Origin: an uncultured Rhodanobacter sp.
GTDB taxonomy: Bacteria > Pseudomonadota > Gammaproteobacteria > Xanthomonadales > Rhodanobacteraceae
Direction of reading: 5' to 3'
NCBI GenBank assembly: GCA_937906285.1
Contig: CALCWL010000280.1
Coordinates: 1 to 9,605 of the forward strand
Length of the DNA stretch: 9,605 nt
Both the position numbers and the translations under genes were made by a program. A model generated the notes under the pieces. It saw only the letters and a list, made by a program, of their open reading frames with translations. It was not told the DNA's origin and did no database searches. Shown here one piece after another: positions 1-5,581 of the stretch; the first letter of the stretch is position 1; each line of letters begins with the position of its first letter.

Positions 1-542
1 TGGGCGAGCCGTTCGAGCGCATCGTGCAGGTGGCCGGGCAGTTGCAGCCGGTCAACGGGCGCATGAACCGGCTGGGCGGCTTGCACGGCCTGCCGCTGGT
101 GGTGGTCGACTATGCGCACACGCCCGACGCGCTGGAGCAGGCGCTGACCGCGCTGCGCGCGCACTGCGCCGGCAAGCTGATCTGCGTGTTCGGCTGTGGC
201 GGCGAACGCGACGCGGGCAAGCGTCCGATGATGGGCGCGATCGCGGCGCGACTGGCGGACATCGCCATCGTCACCGACGACAACCCGCGTGGCGAAGACG
301 GCGACGCCATCGTGGCGCAGGTCGTCACCGGCATGGCCGCGGCGAAGGCGATGGCGGTCGAGCGCGACCGGGCCGTGGCGATCGCCGACGCGCTGGAGCT
401 GGCCCGCGCCGGCGATGTGGTGCTGATCGCCGGCAAGGGCCACGAAACCTACCAGGACGGGCCCACCGGCAAGCATCCGTTCGACGACCTGGCGGTGGCG
501 CGCGCCGCGCTGGGTCGGTTGGACCGGGAGTCGCGCGCATGA
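1..542 (+). CDS. murE: UDP-MurNAc-L-Ala-D-Glu:meso-diaminopimelate ligase MurE (C-terminal part)
   Basis: Cytoplasmic ATP-dependent Mur ligase that adds meso-diaminopimelate to UDP-MurNAc-L-Ala-D-Glu. The 5' end lies outside the window. The reading frame is open from base 3 and gives about 179 residues, covering the end of the central domain and the C-terminal Rossmann-like domain. Visible motifs are NGRMNRL (bases about 54-74), VVDYAHTPDALEQAL (bases about 105-149), FGCGGERDAGKRPMM (bases about 189-233) and TDDNPRGED (bases about 273-299). Known of the family: the DNPR motif marks meso-DAP-specific MurE of Gram-negative bacteria, as opposed to lysine-adding enzymes. The KGHETYQ motif near bases 435-455 is also typical. 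The stop codon (540-542) overlaps the murF start as ATGA, which suggests translational coupling. Confidence 0.97.
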   Translation, partial: GEPFERIVQVAGQLQPVNGRMNRLGGLHGLPLVVVDYAHTPDALEQALTALRAHCAGKLICVFGCGGERDAGKRPMMGAIAARLADIAIVTDDNPRGEDGDAIVAQVVTGMAAAKAMAVERDRAVAIADALELARAGDVVLIAGKGHETYQDGPTGKHPFDDLAVARAALGRLDRESRA

Positions 543-1921
543 TGCGGTTGGGCGCCATCGCGATGTGGCTGCACGGTCGCCTGCTCGGCGGTGATGCGGC
601 GCTGGAGCAAGCCGAGATCACCGGCGTGGCGATCGACACGCGCAAGCTGCGTCCGGGCGAGCTTTTCGCGGCGATCAAGGGCGAGCACGTGGACGGTCAT
701 GACTATCTGGACGACGCCCTCGCCCGCGGCGCGGTGGCGGCGTTGGTGACGCATCCGGTCGACAGCGCGCTGCCGCAGCTGCGCGTGGACGACGTCGAGG
801 CGGCGCTGGGCGACCTGGCCAGCGCGGTGCGCGCGCAGCGCGACGTGCGCGTGGTCGGCATCACCGGTTCCAACGGTAAGACCACGGTGAAGACCCTGGT
901 CGCCTCGATCCTGTCGCGCCATGGCCGCACCCACGTCAGCGGCGGCAACTTCAACAACGAACTGGGCTTGCCATTGAGCCTGCTGGCGATGCCGCGCGAC
1001 ACCGAGTACGCGGTGTTCGAGATGGGCGCGGGCAAGCCCGGCGACATCGCCTACCTGGCCGCCATCGCACGGCCAGATATCGGCCTCGTCACGCTCATCG
1101 CGCCGGCCCACCTTGAGCGCATGGGCAGCATCGAGGGCGTGGCCGAAACCAAGGGCGCGCTGTACCAGGCCTTGCCGGCCGACGGCACCGCCATCATCAA
1201 CGCGGACGACGCTTTCGCCGGCTTCTTCGCCGGGTTGGCCGGTTCGCGCGCCGTGCTGCGCTTCGGGCTGGAGCATCCGGCCGACGTGGGCGCCGGGGCG
1301 ATCGAACTGCGCGCCGACGGTTCACGCTTCACGCTGCACACGCCCTCGGGCGAGGCCGAGGTGAACTTGCCGCTGCCCGGCCGCCACAACGTCGCCAATG
1401 CGCTGGCCGCCACCGCGGTGGCGCTGGCGCTGCAGGTGCCGCTGCCGACCATTGTCGCCGGCCTGCAGCACGTGTCCGGCGTGGCCGGTCGCCTGCGTCG
1501 CCTCGTTGCCGCCGGCGGCTGGAATGTGATCGACGACAGCTACAACGCCAACCCCGGCTCGGTGGCCGCCGCCATCGACACGCTGCTGCTGGCCGAGGGC
1601 GAACGCTGGCTGGTGCTGGGCGACATGGCCGAGCTGGGCGCCGATGCGCGTGCGCTGCACGCCGGCATCGGTGCGCGGGCGCGCGAACGCGGCGTCGAGC
1701 GGCTGTTCGCGGTCGGCCCGCTGAGCGTGGCCGCGGTGGAGGCATTCGGTGCGGGCGGCGCGCATTTTTCCGACAAGCCGTCCCTGATCGACGCGCTGCG
1801 TGCGCAGCTGCATGCGGGCGTCACCTGCCTGGTCAAGGGCTCGCGCTCGGCCGGCATGGAACAGGTGGTGGAAGCGCTCGTCGCCCAGCCCGCCCACGGA
1901 GGTGCGACCGATGCTGCTTGA
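539..1921 (+). CDS. murF: UDP-MurNAc-tripeptide:D-Ala-D-Ala ligase MurF
   Basis: Adds D-Ala-D-Ala (made by Ddl, also encoded here) to UDP-MurNAc-tripeptide, completing the cytoplasmic pentapeptide precursor. 460 residues, close to the usual size of about 450. Visible motifs are the ATP P-loop GITGSNGKTT (residues 107-116), NNELGLP (139-145), EMG (161-163), GRHNVANALA (281-290), DDSYNANPGS (332-341), GDMAELG (361-367) and LVKGSRSAGME (431-441). These give the usual N-terminal UDP-binding, central ATPase and C-terminal Rossmann domains. The start is ATG 539 in an ATGA overlap with the murE stop. A GGGAG site at 526-530 lies 8 nt upstream. A second ATG follows at 542, so the exact initiator could be one codon later. 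The 3' end overlaps mraY by 11 nt. Confidence 0.97.
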   Translation: MMRLGAIAMWLHGRLLGGDAALEQAEITGVAIDTRKLRPGELFAAIKGEHVDGHDYLDDALARGAVAALVTHPVDSALPQLRVDDVEAALGDLASAVRAQRDVRVVGITGSNGKTTVKTLVASILSRHGRTHVSGGNFNNELGLPLSLLAMPRDTEYAVFEMGAGKPGDIAYLAAIARPDIGLVTLIAPAHLERMGSIEGVAETKGALYQALPADGTAIINADDAFAGFFAGLAGSRAVLRFGLEHPADVGAGAIELRADGSRFTLHTPSGEAEVNLPLPGRHNVANALAATAVALALQVPLPTIVAGLQHVSGVAGRLRRLVAAGGWNVIDDSYNANPGSVAAAIDTLLLAEGERWLVLGDMAELGADARALHAGIGARARERGVERLFAVGPLSVAAVEAFGAGGAHFSDKPSLIDALRAQLHAGVTCLVKGSRSAGMEQVVEALVAQPAHGGATDAA

Positions 1922-3011
1922 ACTGGCCGACTGGATGGCCCGGCATTTCACCGCCCTGCATCTGTTCCAGTACATCACCTTCCGCGCCATCATGGCCGCG
2001 CTCACCGCGCTCGCGTTGTCGCTGCTGTGCGGGCCGTGGCTGATCAACCGGCTGGCCGCGCTGAAGGCCGGCCAGGTGGTGCGCAGCGACGGTCCGCAAA
2101 CGCACCTGGTCAAGGCCGGCACGCCGACCATGGGCGGCGTGATGATCCTGCTCTCGGTCGCCGTGGCCACCTTGCTGTGGGCCGATCTGCACAACCGTTA
2201 CGTGTGGGTGGTGCTCGGCGTATTGCTGAGCTTCGGCGCGATCGGTTTCTACGACGACTACCGCAAGCTGGTGCTGAAGGACAGCCGCGGCCTGGCCAGC
2301 CGCTGGAAGTACTTCTGGCAGTCGGTGTTCGGTCTCGGCGCCGCGCTGTTCCTGTTCTACACCGCGCCGCACGCGGTGCATGGCGCCACCGTGGCGGAGA
2401 CCGCGCTGTACGTGCCGCTGTTCAAGCACGTGGTGGTGCCGCTGGGGCTGTTCTTCGTGGTGATCACCTATTTCATGATCGTGGGCTTCTCCAACGCGGT
2501 GAACCTCACCGACGGCCTGGACGGCCTGGCGATCATGCCGACCGTGCTGGTCTCAGGCGCGCTGGGCGTGTTCGCCTACGTGGCCGGCAACCGCGTGTTC
2601 TCCGAGTACCTCGGCGTGCCGGCGATTCCCGGCGCGGGCGAGCTGGCGATCTTCACCGGCGCGCTGGCCGGCGCCGGGCTCGGCTTCCTCTGGTTCAACA
2701 CGTACCCCGCGCAGGTGTTCATGGGCGACGTGGGCGCGCTGGCGATCGGCGCGGCACTCGGCTGCATCGCGGTGATCGTGCGCCAGGAGATCGTGCTGCT
2801 GGTGATGGGCGGCGTGTTCGTGATGGAAACCGCCTCGGTAATGATCCAGGTGGCCAGCTTCAAGCTCACCGGCAAACGCGTCTTCCGCATGGCCCCCGTA
2901 CACCACCACTTCGAGCTGAAGGGCTGGCCCGAACCGCGCGTGATCGTGCGCTTCTGGATCATCTCCGTCGTGCTTGTGCTGGTCGGTCTCGCCACGTTGA
3001 AGGTGCGCTGA
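1911..3011 (+). CDS. mraY: Phospho-N-acetylmuramoyl-pentapeptide transferase MraY
   Basis: Integral inner-membrane enzyme that transfers phospho-MurNAc-pentapeptide from UDP to undecaprenyl phosphate, giving lipid I. 366 residues (E. coli has about 360), with roughly ten hydrophobic segments. Catalytic Asp pair D115-D116 in GFYDDYRK, NAVNLTDGLDGLAI (residues 195-208) and the third Asp D273 in MGDVG are all present. So are TPTMGG (71-76) and the MAPVHHHFELKGWPEPR block (327-343) with its HHH triplet. The C-terminal WIISVVLVLVGLATLKVR is close to the E. coli end. The start at 1911 lies inside the last codons of murF. A GGAGG site at 1898-1902 lies 8 nt upstream, and the N-terminus MLLELADWMARHF fits the family. 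The stop at 3009-3011 overlaps an ATG at 3011. murD would follow here in E. coli but is absent. Confidence 0.97.
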   Translation: MLLELADWMARHFTALHLFQYITFRAIMAALTALALSLLCGPWLINRLAALKAGQVVRSDGPQTHLVKAGTPTMGGVMILLSVAVATLLWADLHNRYVWVVLGVLLSFGAIGFYDDYRKLVLKDSRGLASRWKYFWQSVFGLGAALFLFYTAPHAVHGATVAETALYVPLFKHVVVPLGLFFVVITYFMIVGFSNAVNLTDGLDGLAIMPTVLVSGALGVFAYVAGNRVFSEYLGVPAIPGAGELAIFTGALAGAGLGFLWFNTYPAQVFMGDVGALAIGAALGCIAVIVRQEIVLLVMGGVFVMETASVMIQVASFKLTGKRVFRMAPVHHHFELKGWPEPRVIVRFWIISVVLVLVGLATLKVR

Positions 3012-3139
3012 TGAGAGCCGGGAATAGGGAATCGGGAATAGGGAAAGGCGCACGCCGCGGACTGTCGGTATGCGTGTGCCTTTCCGATTCCCGATTCCCG
3101 AATCCCTATTCCCTGGCTGCGGAGCAAGCCCATGTTTGA
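3011..3139 (+). other. Small ORF (42 codons) made almost entirely of heptamer repeat
   Basis: The ATG at 3011 shares one base with the mraY stop (TGATG) and is preceded by GAAGG at 2999-3003, 7 nt away, so initiation is conceivable. The product would be 42 residues, reading through both arms of the repeat (GNRESGIGKG near the start, SDSRFPNPYS near the end). Its stop at 3137-3139 overlaps the ftsW start by 8 nt. The GAAGG also lies within conserved mraY codons, so it may be fortuitous. I see no protein family here. It may be a vestige of an older gene start, or a coupling ORF that carries ribosomes through the hairpin to ftsW. I doubt it encodes a functional protein. Confidence 0.2.
3017..3118. 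repeat. Heptamer inverted repeat 1 (mraY-ftsW spacer)
   Basis: The left arm has tandem 7-nt units at 3020-3026 (GGGAATA), 3027-3033 (GGGAATC), 3034-3040 (GGGAATA) and 3041-3047 (GGGAAAG). The right arm carries the complement at 3086-3092 and 3093-3099 (both GATTCCC), 3100-3106 (GAATCCC) and 3107-3113 (TATTCCC). Inner flanks also pair: GGAAAGGCGCACGC (3042-3055) against GCGTGTGCCTTTCC (3072-3085), with one G-T pair. The outer flanks AGCC and GGCT match as well. The loop is about 16 nt. The transcript could form a stem of more than 30 bp with small bulges. There is no U-run after it, so it does not look like a classic terminator. It resembles REP-like intergenic repeats of Xanthomonadales genomes; I recall similar sequence but cannot name a family. 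Confidence 0.9.
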
Positions 3140-4367
3140 CGCCACCTCCCAGGCTCGTCGTCGCCATGGCCCGCGGGGGCATTTCGACCCGTGGCTGCTG
3201 GTTGCGCTGGTGGGGCTGGCCAGCATCGGGGTGGTGATGGTGGCGTCCAGCTCGATCGCGGTGGCGGACAGCCAGCAGCTCGGGGCGTTCTATTTCCTGC
3301 GCCGGCACCTGGTGTTCCTGGGCCTGGGCATGGTCGCGGCCGGGTTGGCCATGCGCACGGAGCTGCGGCTGCTGGAGAAGTTCGCGTTTCCGCTGCTGGC
3401 GCTGGCGTTCCTGTTGCTGCTGGCGGTGTTCGTGCCGCATCTGGGCATGCGCATCAATGGCGCGCGGCGCTGGCTCAACCTGCTGGTGACCACGTTCCAG
3501 CCGGTGGAGGCGGTGAAGCTGATCCTGGTGATCTACATCGCCAGCTATCTGGTGCGCCACCGTGACAGCGTGGAAACGCGCTTCCTCGGCCTGATCAAGC
3601 CCATCGCCGTGGCCGGTCTCATCGTGCTGTTGTTGCTGGCGCAGCCGGACTTCGGTTCGGCCACGCTGGTGATCGCGGTGACCATCGCGATGGTCTGGCT
3701 GGGCGGGGCGCGGCCGATCTTCCTGTTCCTGATGGGCCTGCCGCTGATGCCGCTGCTGTACATCGCGGCGACCGGGGAGAGCTACCGCATGAAGCGGCTG
3801 ACCTCGTTCCTCGACCCGTGGAAGGATCCGTTCAACGACGGCTTCCAGCTGACCCAGTCGCTGATGGCGATCGGCCGCGGCGAGTGGGACGGCGTGGGCC
3901 TGGGGTCCAGCGTGCTGAAACTCTCCTACCTGCCCGAGGCGCACACCGATTTCATCTTCGCGGTGATCGGCGAGGAGCTGGGGCTGGCCGGCGTGGTGCT
4001 GGTGATCGGCCTGTTCGCGCTGGCCGTGTGGCGCGGCCTGCATGTCGGCCTGAAAGGCGTCGACGTGGGCCAGCGTTTCGCGGGCTACGTGGCGTTCGGC
4101 GTGTCGCTGATGCTGGCGATGCAGGCGGTCGTGTCGGTGGGGGTGAACCTGGGCGCACTGCCGACCAAGGGGCTCACCTTGCCGCTGATCAGCTACGGCG
4201 GCTCGTCCATGGTGCTCACCTGCGCGATGGCGGGCGTGTTGCTGCGCGCGACCTTCGAGATCAATCGCGCGCTGGTTGCGCGGCAGATGGCGACGCGCAT
4301 GCCCGCGGCAGTCGCCGCCGCCGATGCGAACGCCGCGGTTCTGCCGCGCGAGGCGGAGGCGGCATGA
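3132..4367 (+). CDS. ftsW: Septal peptidoglycan glycosyltransferase FtsW (SEDS family)
   Basis: Polytopic inner-membrane SEDS protein that polymerises lipid II into glycan strands at the septum together with its cognate class B PBP FtsI, which is expected upstream of murE. 411 residues (E. coli has 414) with about ten hydrophobic segments after a basic cytoplasmic N-terminus. Motifs are NGARRWLNL (109-117), QPVEAVKL (123-130), QPDFGSATL (171-179), LPEAHTDFIFAVIGEELG (267-284) with the putative catalytic Asp D273 in HTDF, and LPTKGLTLPLISYGGSS (343-359). HTDF and the LPTKG block favour FtsW over RodA. Start ATG 3132 is preceded by GGAG at 3121-3124, 7 nt upstream. An in-frame TAG at 3039-3041 inside the repeat rules out a start before the repeat. 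The C-terminal tail from about residue 391 is Ala-rich. The end overlaps the first possible murG start as ATGA. Confidence 0.97.
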   Translation: MFDATSQARRRHGPRGHFDPWLLVALVGLASIGVVMVASSSIAVADSQQLGAFYFLRRHLVFLGLGMVAAGLAMRTELRLLEKFAFPLLALAFLLLLAVFVPHLGMRINGARRWLNLLVTTFQPVEAVKLILVIYIASYLVRHRDSVETRFLGLIKPIAVAGLIVLLLLAQPDFGSATLVIAVTIAMVWLGGARPIFLFLMGLPLMPLLYIAATGESYRMKRLTSFLDPWKDPFNDGFQLTQSLMAIGRGEWDGVGLGSSVLKLSYLPEAHTDFIFAVIGEELGLAGVVLVIGLFALAVWRGLHVGLKGVDVGQRFAGYVAFGVSLMLAMQAVVSVGVNLGALPTKGLTLPLISYGGSSMVLTCAMAGVLLRATFEINRALVARQMATRMPAAVAAADANAAVLPREAEAA

Positions 4368-4369
4368 TG
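4355..4369 (+). promoter_or_regulatory. Upstream candidate murG RBS and start (ATGATG at the ftsW stop)
   Basis: GGAGG at 4355-4359 lies 4 nt before ATG 4364 and 7 nt before ATG 4367. Both ATGs are in frame with murG and overlap the ftsW stop (4365-4367). This is the same ATGATGG arrangement seen at the murC-ddl junction, so it is probably the ancestral murG start. Use of this start would translate the whole repeat and give a 404- or 405-residue MurG. Confidence 0.5.
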
Positions 4370-4510
4370 GCTGGGAATAGGGAATCGAGAATAGGGAATA
4401 GGGAAAGCGTGCTGCGGGAGGTCGTGGCGATGTCGGCTCCCTCTGGCCGCGAGGGCGCTGGCGCGCCGCGCTCTGCCGATTCCCGATTCCCGATTCCCGA
4501 TTCCCGGCTA
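4369..4510. repeat. Heptamer inverted repeat 2 (5' end of murG)
   Basis: Left arm units lie at 4373-4379 (GGGAATA), 4380-4386 (GGGAATC), 4387-4393 (GAGAATA), 4394-4400 (GGGAATA) and 4401-4407 (GGGAAAG). The right arm has four perfect GATTCCC units at 4478-4505, with GGCT-type outer flanks on both sides that pair through G-U wobbles. The intervening segment of about 70 nt holds a GGGAGG site, an ATG at 4430 and a small hairpin, CCCTC (4439-4443) with GAGGG (4451-4455). This is a second copy of the same repeat type as the one between mraY and ftsW, with a longer loop and different unit numbers. It is open in the murG frame on both arms. Confidence 0.9.
4416..4432 (+). promoter_or_regulatory. 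Internal murG ribosome binding site and preferred start
   Basis: GGGAGG at 4416-4421 lies 8 nt before ATG 4430, which is in frame with murG. The site falls in the loop between the two repeat arms, so it would stay accessible if the stem forms in the mRNA. No ATG, GTG or TTG in the murG frame lies between here and 4535. A start at 4535 would cut off the first beta strand (RPVLI) before the G-rich loop. Confidence 0.6.
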
Positions 4511-5581
4511 CATGAATCCCGGCCTGTCCTCATCATGGCCGGCGGCACCGGCGGGCACATTTTCCCGGGGCTGGCGGTGGCCGAGTGCCTGCGTGGGCAG
4601 GGTGTGCCGGTGGCGTGGCTGGGAGCGGTCGGCGGGATGGAGACGGGGGTGGTGCCGGCGCAGGGGATCGAGTTGCACACCGTGACGGTGGGCGGCTTGC
4701 GCGGCAAGGGCTGGAAGACGCGGTTGCTGGCGCCGTTGATGCTGTTGCGCGCGCTGCTTGCTTCGCTGGCGCTGTTGCGACGGTTGCGTCCGCGCAGTGT
4801 GCTCTCGATGGGTGGCTATGTGGCCGGTCCCGGTGGTCTCGCCGCGTGGCTGCTGCGCCGTCCGCTGCTGGTGCACGAACAGAATCGCGTGGCCGGTTTC
4901 ACCAATCGCAAGCTGGCCGCGTTGGCGCGCCGCGTACTGGCCGGTTTCGACGGCACCCTGCCGCAGGCGCAGTGGGTCGGCAACCCGGTACGTGCGGCGA
5001 TCGGCGCGCTGCCGCTGCCGGCGCAACGCATGGCGGGCCGCACGGGTGCGCCACGCCTGCTGGTGCTGGGCGGCAGCCTCGGTGCGCGCGCGCTGAACCT
5101 GGCGATGCCGCAGGCGCTGGCATTACTCGAAACCGCGCGGCGTCCCGAGGTGTTGCACCAGTGCGGCAGCCGCGGCCTCGACGAGGCACGCGCGGCGTAT
5201 GCGCAAGCGGGCGTCGAGGCGCGCGTGGTGGCTTTCATCGACGACATGGCCGATGCCTACGGCTGGGCTGACATGGCGGTTTGCCGCGCCGGCGCGTTGA
5301 CCCTGGCCGAACTGTCCGCCGCGGGGCTGGGCGCGTTGCTGGTGCCGTTCCCGCACGCGGTGGACGACCACCAGACGCGCAACGCGGAGGTGCTGGCGGC
5401 GGTCGGCGCCGCCGAGATCATGCAGGAGAATCAACTGGACATTCCTCAACTGGCGCAGCGGCTGGCTGCGCTGCTCGGCGATCGCCCCGCGTTGCTGGCC
5501 ATGGCCGAGGCGGCGCGCACGCTGGCCAAACCCGACGCGGCGCAGGTGATCGCGCGCGCCTGCACGGAGGTCGCCGCATGA
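4430..5581 (+). CDS. murG: Lipid I GlcNAc transferase MurG (N-terminus extended by repeat)
   Basis: Peripheral inner-membrane GT-B transferase that adds GlcNAc from UDP-GlcNAc to lipid I, making lipid II. With the start at 4430 it has 383 residues, against about 355 in E. coli. Motifs are GGTGGHIFPG (38-47, with the conserved His at 43), GGYVAGPGG (128-136), HEQN (149-152), VGNPVR (183-188), GGSLGAR (214-220) and CRAGALTLAEL (285-295), followed by VPFPHAVDDHQTRNAE (305-320). The body is complete and looks functional. The oddity is the first 30 or so residues: SADSRFPIPDSRLHES (15-30) is translated right-arm repeat. If translation begins at 4364 or 4367 instead, the protein also carries GNRESRIGNRES from the left arm. 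The stop overlaps murC as ATGA. The body is certain, the start is not. Confidence 0.93.
   Translation: MSAPSGREGAGAPRSADSRFPIPDSRLHESRPVLIMAGGTGGHIFPGLAVAECLRGQGVPVAWLGAVGGMETGVVPAQGIELHTVTVGGLRGKGWKTRLLAPLMLLRALLASLALLRRLRPRSVLSMGGYVAGPGGLAAWLLRRPLLVHEQNRVAGFTNRKLAALARRVLAGFDGTLPQAQWVGNPVRAAIGALPLPAQRMAGRTGAPRLLVLGGSLGARALNLAMPQALALLETARRPEVLHQCGSRGLDEARAAYAQAGVEARVVAFIDDMADAYGWADMAVCRAGALTLAELSAAGLGALLVPFPHAVDDHQTRNAEVLAAVGAAEIMQENQLDIPQLAQRLAALLGDRPALLAMAEAARTLAKPDAAQVIARACTEVAA

Noticed and set aside
1800..1910. Upstream in-frame extension of mraY giving a 403-residue protein
   Set aside because: The extra N-terminus is Arg/Trp/Pro-rich out-of-frame murF sequence. ATG 1911 has a good GGAGG site and gives the family's normal length.
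2721..2750. MraY has Ala rather than Ser after MGDVG (residue 276)
   Set aside because: From memory, Pseudomonas and other gammaproteobacteria also have MGDVGALA, so this is ordinary variation. The catalytic Asp is intact.
3017..3118. Rho-independent terminator after mraY
   Set aside because: The stem is strong, but no run of T follows on the + strand, and essential genes of the same pathway continue downstream. Full termination is unlikely.
2553..4043. Long open frame on the minus strand (about 496 codons) across mraY and ftsW, with others such as 5446-7026 across murC
   Set aside because: They lie antisense to clearly conserved genes and give His/Gln/Arg/Ala-rich sequences with no recognisable motif. 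Such frames are expected opposite GC-rich codons with GC-biased third positions.
3818..4363. Far upstream in-frame extension of murG within ftsW
   Set aside because: It is a shadow of ftsW in another frame. Plausible starts are only at or after 4364.
3017..4510. CRISPR-like array from the repeated units
   Set aside because: Units are contiguous 7-mers arranged as inverted arms with no spacers of regular length.
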